A stretch of DNA of 64,000 bases. Source: an uncultured Polaribacter sp. (GTDB lineage: Bacteria > Bacteroidota > Bacteroidia > Flavobacteriales > Flavobacteriaceae). Shown here one piece after another: positions 17,171 through 26,853 of the stretch. The DNA lies in the NCBI RefSeq assembly GCF_947501385.1, contig NZ_CANMVP010000019.1:1-64000 (forward strand), read 5' to 3'. The first letter of the stretch is position 1, and every line of letters begins with the position of its first letter. The translations under genes were made by a program, and so were the position numbers. Below the pieces are notes generated by a model, which made no database searches, had not been told where the DNA came from, and worked only from the letters and a program-made list of their open reading frames with translations.

Positions 17171-20100
17171 TTAAAAATTAAGGTTTAAACCAACTGAATA
17201 AGTACTAAACAAAGGCGTACCTGCTCTTTGAGAACCATAAGATATTGCTGTATTATTATTATCTATATATTCTGGATTAAAGCCGTGATAATCGTCAGAA
17301 GTTATATATATTAAATTTTGACCAGTAGCATAGATTCTTAATGAGGATAATCCTAATTTTGATGTAACATCTGCTGGCAATTTATAACCAATGTTTACAT
17401 TACGTAATGAAAAATACCCAGCATTCTGAACAATATCGCTTGTGAAAATTTTCTGTTGTAGAAAAGAAACATCAGGAATAGTTCCATTAGCCACTAGCTG
17501 TTCTGGAGCACCATCTAGAGTAGCTCCGCTAAAGTGATAAAAATATTGATCCCCTACGTTTCTTATTTGACCTCCTTGGCTTCCTTGAATCATAAAAGAA
17601 AAATCAAAATTGTGTATTTTAAAATCATTAGTTAAACTCCAAATGATATCTGGATAAGGGTCTCCAAGAATTGTTTTATCATCATCAGTAATCAAACCAT
17701 CTCCATTCAAATCCTTAACAATAATATCTTGAGCCTGTCCATTAATTCTATTGTAAGGAGTATCCCAATATTCCGTTGTAATTTCCTTATCTGCTACATA
17801 CCCATAAAAAGACGAAATAGGGTTTCCTACTAAATTTATCCATTGTGTATTCCTATCAAACCCGTCAACCGTTAAGTTTCCGTTGTCATTACCAAAATCA
17901 AGTAATTCGTTTTTATTAGTTGATGCGATTACAGTAGTATTCCATGAAAAATTTTCATTAGAAACATTTTTGGTTCTCAATTCATATTCAAAACCACTAT
18001 TTCGTACTTCTCCTATGTTTACAATTCCTCCACTAAATCCAGTAACATAAGAAACATCTTGATTTAATAATAATGCATCACTTGTTCTATTATAATAATC
18101 TATTGAACCTGATATCCTGTTATTTAAAAAACCAAAATCTACTCCAGGATTAAACTCTTTAGAAGACTCCCATCCCAGGCCTGCATTCGCAATATTTAAA
18201 GGAGCAAAACCTGCAGCAACAGCACCGTCGTCAACAATAGCACTAGCAGATTGTAATAATGCCAAATAAGGCACTGTATTTGTTAAATCATCCCCTGTAC
18301 TAAAGTTTTCGTTTCCTGTAAGACCATAACTTCCTCTAAATTTTAAAAGATTAATAAAACTATCCTCTAAAAAATTTTCGTTATGAACATTCCAACCTAC
18401 AGATATAGCAGGGAAGTTACCCCACTTTGTATCTACACCAAAAACAGAACTCCCATCTCTTCTAATTGAAGCATTGAATAGGTATTTATTATCATACACA
18501 TAATTAACTCTTGCAAAATAACCTATCTTTCTAATTATCCAATTCTGTTCACCATCTGCTACAGGCTTGGTAATAATTGTTGCTCCTTGCAAGTTTTTTA
18601 ACAAATCATTAGAATAACCACTTCCATTTACAGTAGATGACTCTTGAGTTCTTTGTTGAATTGTAGCTCCCGCTAGTAGATTAAATTCGTGATTGCCAAT
18701 TACTTTATTATAAGATAAGGTATTATCCGAAATCAATCTGCTCCTAAACCTATTTCTCAACTCATATGCCGCACCATTTGAATGATGATGTTCTGTACCA
18801 TCCCATCTTGTTCTTTTGCCATGTTCTAAAGTAACTCCTAAACTTGTTTTTGCTGTTAAACCATCTAAAACTTTATAACTTAAATAAGTAGAAGTTAATA
18901 ATTTAGTTTTAAATTCAAAATGCTCTCTCTCTACATATTGCGCATAAGGGTTTTGATCTCCCGAAGTACGAGGTGTTGTACTGCTACCATCACCATTTAT
19001 GTCTATTTCATCTAAATGATCTTCTCGAAAATAATCTCCTACCACAACATTAGGATATGCATCTCTATCAATAAACTGAAGTGTTCCCGCTGTATGATAA
19101 ATAGGCAACCAAGGAGATTGTCTTATAGGATTATGAATAGAAGTGGGTAATGATCTTTTCTTTGAATAAGAAGGGGTAGCGCTAATTCCAAATTTAAGTT
19201 TTTTACCTATTTTAGAATCAACTTTCAAATTCGCTGAATATAACTTGTAATCATCGGTTATCACAACCCCTTCATCGTGAAGGTATCTTAAAGATGTACT
19301 AAATTTTGTGTTTTCAGTACCTCCTCTTGCAGATAAAGAATGACTTGTAATAAAACCTCCATTAAAGAAAACATCTTGCCAATCTCTATCAATACCTGTT
19401 ACTTCAATTAGTTTTTGTGCGTATAAGGTTCCATTACTAAGCTCTCCTTCTGCAGCCAATTCTACAGCAGCCCAGTCAGAGAGACTTCTACTATAATCCT
19501 CACTTTTAAAAGCTTGTTTATAACCTGTGTAAGTATTATAACTAAATTTTGTATCACCTGCTTTTCCTGTTTTGGTAGTAATTAAAATTACACCGTTAGA
19601 TCCTTCACTACCATAAATAGCTGCAGATGCTGCATCTTTTAAAATTTCAAAAGACGCTACATTATTCATATCTAAATTTCCAAGAAAATCAGAATCGACA
19701 ATGATCCCATCGACAACTATTGCAGGTCCAGATTCAGATGATATTGACCCTGTACCTCTAATTCTAATAGTAGGTGCTCCTCCTGCCTCAGCATTTGTTG
19801 CCGAAATATTAACTCCCGATACCTGACCAATTAAAGCGTCATCTACCCTTGCTACCGCTATTTGATCTAAATTTTCATTTACAACTTTAGATATAGCACC
19901 TGTAAGGTGAGATTTTCTTTGTGTACCATAACCAACAACTACAATTTCATCTAACAAGCTCGCATCTTCAATTAAAGAAATATTTAATATTTTTTGATTA
20001 TTTATAATTACAGTTTGAGCTGCAAAACCTAAATAAGAAAACTGCAATACATCACCCTTCTTTACCTTTAAAGAGTAATTGCCATCAAAGTCTGTTTGTA

Positions 20101-20257
20101 CACCTTTTGCTGTTTTCAATACCTGAATTGTTACTCCAGGAAGAGCTGAACCATCCTTTGATTTAACAGAACCCTTTAAAGTAAATGTATCTTGCGCATA
20201 AAAGGAAATGTTTACTAACATTATTAACAGTAATGTTATTTTAAGTTTTAATTTCAT
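17171..20257 (-). CDS. SusC/RagA-family TonB-dependent transporter
   Basis: A 1028-residue outer-membrane importer. Signal peptide (LLLIMLVNISFYAQ), a carboxypeptidase-like regulatory domain at about 22-105 (LKGSVKSKDGSALPGVTIQV), a TonB box near DEIVVVGYGTQRK, the plug (about 120-235, ending AAIYGSEGSNGVILITTKTG), and a 22-strand barrel ending YSVGLNLNF. It imports alginate oligosaccharides with the adjacent SusD. Transcription probably starts about 245 nt upstream at a promoter with paired GntR boxes, giving a long structured leader. Confidence 0.95.
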   Translation of the reverse strand: MKLKLKITLLLIMLVNISFYAQDTFTLKGSVKSKDGSALPGVTIQVLKTAKGVQTDFDGNYSLKVKKGDVLQFSYLGFAAQTVIINNQKILNISLIEDASLLDEIVVVGYGTQRKSHLTGAISKVVNENLDQIAVARVDDALIGQVSGVNISATNAEAGGAPTIRIRGTGSISSESGPAIVVDGIIVDSDFLGNLDMNNVASFEILKDAASAAIYGSEGSNGVILITTKTGKAGDTKFSYNTYTGYKQAFKSEDYSRSLSDWAAVELAAEGELSNGTLYAQKLIEVTGIDRDWQDVFFNGGFITSHSLSARGGTENTKFSTSLRYLHDEGVVITDDYKLYSANLKVDSKIGKKLKFGISATPSYSKKRSLPTSIHNPIRQSPWLPIYHTAGTLQFIDRDAYPNVVVGDYFREDHLDEIDINGDGSSTTPRTSGDQNPYAQYVEREHFEFKTKLLTSTYLSYKVLDGLTAKTSLGVTLEHGKRTRWDGTEHHHSNGAAYELRNRFRSRLISDNTLSYNKVIGNHEFNLLAGATIQQRTQESSTVNGSGYSNDLLKNLQGATIITKPVADGEQNWIIRKIGYFARVNYVYDNKYLFNASIRRDGSSVFGVDTKWGNFPAISVGWNVHNENFLEDSFINLLKFRGSYGLTGNENFSTGDDLTNTVPYLALLQSASAIVDDGAVAAGFAPLNIANAGLGWESSKEFNPGVDFGFLNNRISGSIDYYNRTSDALLLNQDVSYVTGFSGGIVNIGEVRNSGFEYELRTKNVSNENFSWNTTVIASTNKNELLDFGNDNGNLTVDGFDRNTQWINLVGNPISSFYGYVADKEITTEYWDTPYNRINGQAQDIIVKDLNGDGLITDDDKTILGDPYPDIIWSLTNDFKIHNFDFSFMIQGSQGGQIRNVGDQYFYHFSGATLDGAPEQLVANGTIPDVSFLQQKIFTSDIVQNAGYFSLRNVNIGYKLPADVTSKLGLSSLRIYATGQNLIYITSDDYHGFNPEYIDNNNTAISYGSQRAGTPLFSTYSVGLNLNF

Positions 20258-20571
20258 AATTTTATTTTATGTTTTTAAATGTAATTAATTCACTGTTTAT
20301 TAGTGAATTTTAATTTTATACATGGCTTTCAAAATAAAAATCCAAAAATTAAAACTATAGAAATAGTTTTTTGTATTTTTGATATTATTACTGCTTGGCT
20401 GAAAGGTTGTATATATACTTCCTTCAAGAGAAGTATTTTTAAAGGATGGGCGCACACCTATCCTTTTTTTTATTCTAATAATTTACTGGTTTACCAGATT
20501 GGTTTACCAAATATATGTTTTTTTTCTTCAAAAAAAAATAATTCTTAAATAAAAGTTAAAAAGTTTTAAAT
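20258..20571. other. Intergenic region with the structured susC leader
   Basis: The region between susC and the kdgF gene. It holds the GntR-controlled promoter (20487-20515) and two hairpins within the predicted leader: ATACTTC/GAAGTAT (20415-20436) and AAAGGATGGG/CCTATCCTTT (20441-20466). On the plus strand the second hairpin is followed by a T-run, so it may also terminate antisense transcription or end the kdgF-side transcript. No gene is supported here. Confidence 0.55.
20487..20515 (-). promoter_or_regulatory. GntR boxes and -7 of the susC alginate operon
   Basis: TGGTTTACCA at 20487-20496 and 20500-20509, 13 bp apart. The minus-strand TATATTTG -7 (plus CAAATATA, 20508-20515) overlaps the outer box. 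Layout is the same as at 11283-11311. Confidence 0.8.
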
Positions 20572-20919
20572 TTATTCCATAAAATCTTCTCTAATAGGAC
20601 TAAAAACATCTATAAGAGTTCCTGCTTTTATACAAACCGCACCATGCAATACATGTGGTGGAATGTATACAGAATCGCCACCATTAACCGTTTTGGTCAT
20701 ATCACCTATAGAAAAGTCGAATGATCCGCTTTCCACATAGGTAACTTGTGAGTGATGATGTTCGTGCTTATAACCAATTCCACCTTTATCAAATGCTACT
20801 TTAACAAGCATAATTTTATCATCATAGCCCATTATTTTACGTTTAACACCCTCACCAACAACTTCCCAATCTTGATTTTCGTCTAATAAAAATTCTTTAC
20901 TCGCTCCAAATGTTTTCAT
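20572..20919 (-). CDS. kdgF: KdgF-type cupin, unsaturated uronate ring-opening
   Basis: A 115-residue single-domain cupin. Metal ligands are visible in YKHEHHHSQVTYVESGSFDF and in the second motif IPPHVLHGAV. The end DVFSPIREDFME is characteristic of KdgF. KdgF opens the 4,5-unsaturated monouronate released by exolytic lyases, giving the linear keto form (DEH) that the SDR reduces. It follows the PL17 lyase by 18 bp, so enzyme and product-processing step are coupled. Confidence 0.88.
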   Translation of the reverse strand: MKTFGASKEFLLDENQDWEVVGEGVKRKIMGYDDKIMLVKVAFDKGGIGYKHEHHHSQVTYVESGSFDFSIGDMTKTVNGGDSVYIPPHVLHGAVCIKAGTLIDVFSPIREDFME

Positions 20920-20937
20920 ATATTGTATTTTATATTG

Positions 20938-23199
20938 TTATTTATAGTAATAAGAACCCACCCAAGTATACTTTTGATCATCTACGTTTATTGAGTGTTT
21001 TTTATCTTTTGAACTTTCTAAATTTGAAAGAATTAAAATTTTCGATTTCCCTGATTCAAAGTAAATTTTTATGGATGTATACGTTGATGTATCACTTAAA
21101 ATTTCAATTTTAGAAAAATTACTATATGCATTATTTGCTACTTCTTTCATAGGGTCATACGTTCCATGAGATTCTATAATAGATGCGTATGTAGTATTTT
21201 GAGTATCTTTTTTTCTAATGATAATTGCTGGGTCTTTTCTTAAATTGAATTTAGGATCATTCGCACCAATTCTTGCAAGGATTATTTCATCATCTTTATG
21301 GGTTGCAGATGTAATAGAATAAAACCTTCTATTGTCTAACCAAGTAAACTGAATGCTCTCTGAACCTGCGTTTCCAACAGCCTCTTTCCATAAGTGCTGA
21401 TATCCGTTTTTGGTTCCTAAAGTTGCTAATGTTTTAGGCGAATTGTATTTGAAATTTGTTGCTACTATTTGTCCGAAATAATAAAAAGGCAAATCGTATT
21501 GATGCTTTTTATTCGCTTGAATTTTATTGATATCGATAACAAATGGTTTCTCTAACGCTTTATCTTTTATCATAATTAGGGTTCTATGCATTACTGTTCC
21601 AGGATATGCATTTGCTTCTTTTGCACTTACAAGTTGAAAAGCTGAATTCGAAACATCAAACACATATTTTTCTGAATGATTTTTGCTTCCTGTTGCAAAG
21701 TCGAAGTTGAAATGAGAAGTTTCATTCTGAACGACTGTGTTGTGTGCAATGGTTTGTTTTGCAAAACTTTTATTCTCTTTTAAATATCCGCCACCATTTT
21801 TTTGCTCTACATTTACAAAACGCGAAAGTCCGTAATCTTGTAAAACTTCATCACCATTTTCATACATAGAAAAAGACAATTTATCATAATGCCCGTGGCT
21901 TAAACCTTGCCCAGAATATTTCATAACAAGTGCCAATGTTTCAGTTGCTTTTTGATATCTTAAAATACCGATTCCGCCTTCATCACCTTTAGCACCATCT
22001 CTTAGTTCCATTGATTTTTTGATAAATGGTTTTTCTTTATTTTCTTTTAAGCCAATAGCAACACTTAAACCTGATGCATCTAATTGTACTTGATTTTGTT
22101 TTTTAGCAACCGATAATAATTCAGGATTTTGAGTCCCATAATAATAGGCAATATTAACTGCTGAAACCAAAGAAGATGTATAATAAGACATTCCTTTTTG
22201 TCCATCATTCAAAGGAAAAAACTCACCATCTGCATCTGTAAGGTTTAACAACGCATCTACGGCTTTGATTAAAACGCCATTTTTGTATTCAAAAATCTTT
22301 AGTGCTGGTTTTTTATTCTGAAGAGCTTCTGCAAAAATCAAAAAAGGATACATGGCATAGCGCTGGTAATAGGGCCCTTCTGTATAAAACCCATCAGGAG
22401 AAAAGGGCGAATCTAAATTGGCTAAAAAACCGGCTTTCCCTTCTTTGTCTTTTATAAAACCACCATCATTGTCTTTTGCATTCGGGTCTATATTATCACT
22501 TTTTAAACCGTATAGAGCTCTATTAACTAATTCATCATCATCCATTACCAAGCCAATCATACCCACCGCTACACTCCCCCAAGTTGAGTGGTTATGAACT
22601 CTATTAAAATATTGTGGCGTTTCTATAGATAAAAAATCTGCATACGGCCTAAATAGTGTTTTGTTTAAATATTTGGTTTGTTCTTCTGGCAACCAAGAAT
22701 AGATACAGTCATAGGCTTGACTTGTATATACCAACCAGTTAGCATCGTTTAAACATTGCCAAAAAAATTTCCCTCTTGCGTAACTTCTGGTTTGAGGGTG
22801 TCTTGGTAATGTTGGAAACATTTTTGCATATTCCAATAACATATCTCTAATATAAATGGCATACTTCTCATCATCTACCAACTGAAATAAAACTCCAGCT
22901 TTCTGCATGGTTGCATAATTCAGTTTGTGTTGTGTATGTGTATAACCACCCGCCATGTCTTTAGGCACTGGAACATCAATTCCTTTTTTTATGGCTGCAT
23001 CCACTTCTTTTTTTGCTTTGGTTAATGTTTTATCAAAAACAGGAATAGTCCCTAATTGAGATTTAATTTCTGAAACACTTTCTGTAGTTAAAATTAAGTT
23101 TGGGTGCTGACTGCCATCCGCAACAACAACAGTTTCTTTCTTCTCATTACAAGAAGAAAAAATAATAAATACCCATAAAAGTATTTGAAAATTCTTCAT
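20938..23199 (-). CDS. Oligo-alginate lyase, PL17
   Basis: A 753-residue lipoprotein (lipobox FSSCNEK). The N-terminal (alpha/alpha) toroid at about 30-400 has the conserved Asn-His pair (FNRVHNHSTWG) and a Tyr-rich loop (FYTEGPYYQRYAMYPF). The C-terminal heparinase II/III-like beta-sandwich has GLSHGHYDKLSFSMYENG with the catalytic/metal-site His. This is the domain order of PL17 exolytic lyases, which release unsaturated monouronate from alginate oligomers. It is probably periplasmic or inner-leaflet anchored. It is followed by kdgF. Confidence 0.9.
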   Translation of the reverse strand: MKNFQILLWVFIIFSSCNEKKETVVVADGSQHPNLILTTESVSEIKSQLGTIPVFDKTLTKAKKEVDAAIKKGIDVPVPKDMAGGYTHTQHKLNYATMQKAGVLFQLVDDEKYAIYIRDMLLEYAKMFPTLPRHPQTRSYARGKFFWQCLNDANWLVYTSQAYDCIYSWLPEEQTKYLNKTLFRPYADFLSIETPQYFNRVHNHSTWGSVAVGMIGLVMDDDELVNRALYGLKSDNIDPNAKDNDGGFIKDKEGKAGFLANLDSPFSPDGFYTEGPYYQRYAMYPFLIFAEALQNKKPALKIFEYKNGVLIKAVDALLNLTDADGEFFPLNDGQKGMSYYTSSLVSAVNIAYYYGTQNPELLSVAKKQNQVQLDASGLSVAIGLKENKEKPFIKKSMELRDGAKGDEGGIGILRYQKATETLALVMKYSGQGLSHGHYDKLSFSMYENGDEVLQDYGLSRFVNVEQKNGGGYLKENKSFAKQTIAHNTVVQNETSHFNFDFATGSKNHSEKYVFDVSNSAFQLVSAKEANAYPGTVMHRTLIMIKDKALEKPFVIDINKIQANKKHQYDLPFYYFGQIVATNFKYNSPKTLATLGTKNGYQHLWKEAVGNAGSESIQFTWLDNRRFYSITSATHKDDEIILARIGANDPKFNLRKDPAIIIRKKDTQNTTYASIIESHGTYDPMKEVANNAYSNFSKIEILSDTSTYTSIKIYFESGKSKILILSNLESSKDKKHSINVDDQKYTWVGSYYYK

Positions 23200-23218
23200 T
23201 TAAAATGGTTGGAAGCAT

Positions 23219-23242
23219 AAGAACTCATAGGTATGAGTTCTT
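23219..23242. terminator. Perfect hairpin between the T9SS gene and PL17 gene
   Basis: AAGAACTCATA and TATGAGTTCTT pair perfectly around GG. On the minus strand the stem lies just after the T9SS-protein gene. The following T-run is short, so it may be an attenuator or a 3'-end-stabilizing stem rather than a full terminator. Confidence 0.5.
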
Positions 23243-23264
23243 AATTTCAATTAAAATATTTTTA

Positions 23265-24479
23265 TTATCTCTTTATTAATTTTTTCGAAGCAACGGAGTC
23301 TCCACTTGTCAATTTCAACATATAAACTCCTTTTGATAATGAAGAAACATCTAAGTTATGATCACTTAATTTTTCAGCACTTATTACTTTCTTTCCTAAT
23401 AAATTGTACACCTCAATGTTATTGATTTCTAATGCTGAAGAAATGGTTACAAATTCATTTGCTGGATTTGGATATACGCTAAATTTAGAAGAAAAAACTT
23501 CATCTACTAACAATACTTCTTCTGCTGTTGGGTTTAACTCCCCATAAATACTATTTGGCATTTGATACTCTAAAAATGCGTCAGGTGAAACTTTAGAATC
23601 TGTAGAAGAAAAAGTCCAATTTGGGGGTAAAGACCCTCCTCCGTTAGAAGCTATAATCCAATCGTCGGCAGTAAATCCAGTTTTTGTTCCTTGTCTTAAA
23701 ATGTAAGATACATTTGAAGAACCTTGATTTATAATGGTTGCTCCAGCAGTAATTTTAAAATCGCTCATATTATCATCGTATTCTCTTGCAAAAACAATTT
23801 GTCCATAACCATATTCACCTGTTTCAGATCCTGAAACTGGATCATCTAAATCTAAATAAGAAAAAGAGTCAAATAAAGCCCATTGTGTTGTGTGATCTCC
23901 AGTTGCATCAATTTGTCCATCATTATCAGCATCAATATCTATATCTTTGGGATTTACAGTTGCTGAAATTAACATATATGTTGCGCTAGCATCCGTAAAA
24001 TTTCCATCATAACCAATATCTGGTGTTTGCGTATCTACAGCAGAAGAACTAGAACTACTAACATCTGTACCTGCTAACTCTATTGTAATAATAGTTGCAT
24101 TTGCAGAAATTACAGAAGTATAAGGATTAGTGGTAACAGTACTATCATCGGTATCCGTATAATTTGCAACGACTGCTAAAATACCACTAGAACCAAATGT
24201 TCTTGTCCCATCTCCAAGCTGTATAACTTCTTTAACTTTACCCATGTCTGTTTTACCACTTTCTCCATCTCCCTCCACCATAATAAAATATAAAGTTGTT
24301 GGAATTAATGTATTTGGTGTACCTCTAAATTCAAAATACTCATTCGTTAAATCATCTGTATTTGGACTAGGAATTGCTTTGTTTATATATATTCCTGTTC
24401 CAGTCGGAATATTATCAAAAGTTTGAGCATATCCCAAAACTGTTGCAATTAATGCAATAAAAAGTACTATTTTTTTCAT
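23265..24479 (-). CDS. Secreted T9SS protein of unknown role in the alginate regulon
   Basis: A 404-residue protein from ATG 24479 (MKKIVLFIALIATVLGYAQ signal peptide). An in-frame ATG at 24548 would run through the GntR boxes and -7 element and is rejected. The mature N-terminus (GIYINKAIPSPNTDDLTNEYFEFRG split in the lamin-tail manner) may be a lamin-tail-like domain. A DIDADNDGQID segment resembles a calcium-binding loop. The C-terminal 75 residues (FSVYPNPANEFVTI ... GVYMLKLTSG) are a type A sorting domain for type IX secretion. No catalytic motif was recognized. It has its own GntR-box promoter. Confidence 0.75.
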   Translation of the reverse strand: MKKIVLFIALIATVLGYAQTFDNIPTGTGIYINKAIPSPNTDDLTNEYFEFRGTPNTLIPTTLYFIMVEGDGESGKTDMGKVKEVIQLGDGTRTFGSSGILAVVANYTDTDDSTVTTNPYTSVISANATIITIELAGTDVSSSSSSAVDTQTPDIGYDGNFTDASATYMLISATVNPKDIDIDADNDGQIDATGDHTTQWALFDSFSYLDLDDPVSGSETGEYGYGQIVFAREYDDNMSDFKITAGATIINQGSSNVSYILRQGTKTGFTADDWIIASNGGGSLPPNWTFSSTDSKVSPDAFLEYQMPNSIYGELNPTAEEVLLVDEVFSSKFSVYPNPANEFVTISSALEINNIEVYNLLGKKVISAEKLSDHNLDVSSLSKGVYMLKLTSGDSVASKKLIKR

Positions 24480-24524
24480 GTGAATAGTTTTAAAGTATTT
24501 ATAATTAAAATTGAATTTAAAAAT

Positions 24525-24553
24525 TGGTTTACCAATTTGGTTTACCAAATATA
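24525..24553 (-). promoter_or_regulatory. GntR boxes and -7 of the T9SS/PL17/kdgF operon
   Basis: TGGTTTACCA at 24525-24534 and 24538-24547, with minus-strand TATATTTG (plus CAAATATA, 24546-24553) overlapping the outer box. The next start is ATG 24479. Confidence 0.8.
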
Positions 24554-24616
24554 CAAATAAATTTGATATATTAAAATTTTAGGTAAATTAAATTTAAAAC
24601 ACTTATTATTAAGGTC

Positions 24617-26842
24617 TTAGTCATACGTGTTAAGAATGAAATTATCCAAAGGTTTAATAGTTATTTCTTTCTTTGTTTTTAAGCTAATAATTTTGAAATT
24701 ATTAAAGTATAGTGATTGAATTTCAATATTCTTATCTTTTGTACTAATAAATATGTCTACTTTTTCAGAAAATTGAATTTTTTTTCCTCCAATTTCAATT
24801 TCTTGAACTTCAAAAAGCAAGTGTTTGTTTTTTTTTGATAAAGTTTGACAAGCATCAGATTTTAGAGACAGACTGTTCAGTTTCCAACCTTTTAAAGTAG
24901 ACTTTTCGGCATCTTCATCAATGCGTTCATCGTATTTAGAAAACGGAAATATAACAGTTATAAATTGATATTTTGCTCTTTTCTTTGTTGAAACAATACT
25001 CCATTCTTTTCCTCTTGCACCTGCAGTTTTAATATTATTAATTGTATTTAATTGATAAATATCGAGTCCAGATCCGTTAGAGAAACTTGCACGTAATAAT
25101 TTTGGTGAATTTTCTAAACTATAATGACCTTGCCAAATTTGTTTGTAAATATGATTTTCTTTTGATGAAAAATTATCTTTTACAATCCAAAAATCATTTT
25201 CAACATTCATTACTTGTCTTGAATAATAAACTCCAATATTTTCAAATCCGTCGTGAGAACCAATAAGAACTTCTAAATCTTTATTTTTCTGAAAACCAAT
25301 AACTTTTGGATTTGGCAATTGATGAAACTTCCCAAAACCACTTCCACCCTTATTTGAAGTATATTTTTTTCCTTGCAACTCATCATCAACTAAAGCAACA
25401 TTTTTAGTCATAGAGTTTTTAAAGAGTTCTAAATCTTTTAAAGAATACCGAACTTGATAATTTGGTAACACAACATTTCCGTTTGCAAAAGCTTGAATTC
25501 CCAACATATCTCCATGTTGATGATCTGGCTTTTTTTCATCTAAACCTGCAGAAATAAGCATCATTTTATCATTGGCACTCCAACCTTCACGTAAAATATA
25601 ATAACCTGTTTCTGGGAAATGATAAGATTTAATTACAGGTTTTTCTTTATTGATATTTTTTAAATTTTCTAACTGCTTTTTACTAGTATACCAATACATT
25701 TTACTGCTTACTCTAGTATTTGCGAAATAGCCAATAGAAGGATTTTTAAATAATAAATATCCTAAGGTAAGTGCCTCTGAAATATTATTTTTTTCTGCCC
25801 AAGGTGTATCCGTATCATCAGATAAAACGGGTGCAGATTTATCAGGAAATCCAATTTTAATTAGTGTTGTAAAAAGTGATTCTAATTTATTTTTCCAAAA
25901 ATCATCAACTTTTAAATTGCTATTTTTTGCCAATTGATAGACATAAAAATAGTTTCCAATATCACTAATATGGTAATGAACTGTTCTTTCGAACTGAAAA
26001 CCATCTTCATTAATTTCTTTGCGCAAATGTTCTGCTAATAAATTCATGGAATGTTTGTACCATACATCTGTATTTACGAAATCTCGCAATAATATGGAGA
26101 CCATCGCCAAAGCAGACAATCCTCTTGTTTGATGATTTCCTGATTTAAATTTTTGATTCCTCTCAAATAAATAAGCACCATGTTGCAATAAAGTTGCAAT
26201 TGTGGTTAATTGTTCTTCGTCTGAATATGTCTTTTCTCCAAGAAATAAATTATGAATTTGCAACCAATTTAAAACTCTATAACCAGATCTAAAAGCTTCG
26301 TAAACGCCATTTCCATCTTCTATAATTTCGAATTTATTAGCGTGTAATGCAGTATTTAATGAGTTGATTTGCGCTGTAAAATAATTTAAATACTGAACAT
26401 CTTTTTGCTGATAAAAATAACAGAAAGCAAGATCTACCATTTTATGCTGACGCGCCAAATGTCTTAACTCATACGCATTTACAGGTTCTCCGTTTTTATA
26501 ATTAAATGGTAATTTCCAAACTGTTTTTGAAGGATATTTATTAAAATGATCTAGTCCTCTAACAGTGTGTTTCTCTTTTGATGAAGGATATAATTTTGAA
26601 TATTCTTCAAAACGTTTATCCGCAGTTTTATAATCGTAGAAATAACGGTCAGAAAACTTTTTTCTAAAATATTGTGCTAATTTTTTGGATGAAATTTCTC
26701 CGTTTTCAGAAAGTTGATTTTGAACTTCTTTTGTAAGAAAATTTGAAAGTTGAGAAACTTTTATAACTCTTTTACTTGGTATTTTTTGTCCGTAAACAGC
26801 TATTGAAAAAATGAATAAGAAAAGAATTTTTAGTTGTTTCAT
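24617..26842 (-). CDS. Heparinase II/III-fold lyase, family uncertain
   Basis: A 741-residue protein from ATG 26842 (MKQLKILFLFIFSIAVYGQ signal peptide; an upstream ATG 26863 adds seven residues). The N-terminal Hepar_II_III_N-like region has VWKLPFNYKNG and ELRHLARQHKMVDLAFCYF. The toroid holds Asn-His (KSGNHQTRGLSALAM) and a Tyr-His-Tyr stretch (QFERTVHYHISDIGNYF). The C-terminal beta-sandwich has KPDHQHGDMLGIQAFANG. These are catalytic positions in this superfamily (PL12, PL15, PL17, PL21). The alginate context suggests a second oligo-alginate lyase, but the family is not settled by eye. Confidence 0.75.
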   Translation of the reverse strand: MKQLKILFLFIFSIAVYGQKIPSKRVIKVSQLSNFLTKEVQNQLSENGEISSKKLAQYFRKKFSDRYFYDYKTADKRFEEYSKLYPSSKEKHTVRGLDHFNKYPSKTVWKLPFNYKNGEPVNAYELRHLARQHKMVDLAFCYFYQQKDVQYLNYFTAQINSLNTALHANKFEIIEDGNGVYEAFRSGYRVLNWLQIHNLFLGEKTYSDEEQLTTIATLLQHGAYLFERNQKFKSGNHQTRGLSALAMVSILLRDFVNTDVWYKHSMNLLAEHLRKEINEDGFQFERTVHYHISDIGNYFYVYQLAKNSNLKVDDFWKNKLESLFTTLIKIGFPDKSAPVLSDDTDTPWAEKNNISEALTLGYLLFKNPSIGYFANTRVSSKMYWYTSKKQLENLKNINKEKPVIKSYHFPETGYYILREGWSANDKMMLISAGLDEKKPDHQHGDMLGIQAFANGNVVLPNYQVRYSLKDLELFKNSMTKNVALVDDELQGKKYTSNKGGSGFGKFHQLPNPKVIGFQKNKDLEVLIGSHDGFENIGVYYSRQVMNVENDFWIVKDNFSSKENHIYKQIWQGHYSLENSPKLLRASFSNGSGLDIYQLNTINNIKTAGARGKEWSIVSTKKRAKYQFITVIFPFSKYDERIDEDAEKSTLKGWKLNSLSLKSDACQTLSKKNKHLLFEVQEIEIGGKKIQFSEKVDIFISTKDKNIEIQSLYFNNFKIISLKTKKEITIKPLDNFILNTYD

Positions 26843-26853
26843 AAATTTGATAT

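Noticed and set aside
20303..20548. An 81-codon plus-strand ORF before kdgF
   Set aside because: It runs over the susC leader hairpins and the GntR boxes, and its composition (runs of F, K, I, S) is that of AT-rich non-coding DNA.
24480..24548. Extended start of the T9SS protein
   Set aside because: It would place coding sequence over the GntR boxes; the signal peptide begins at ATG 24479.
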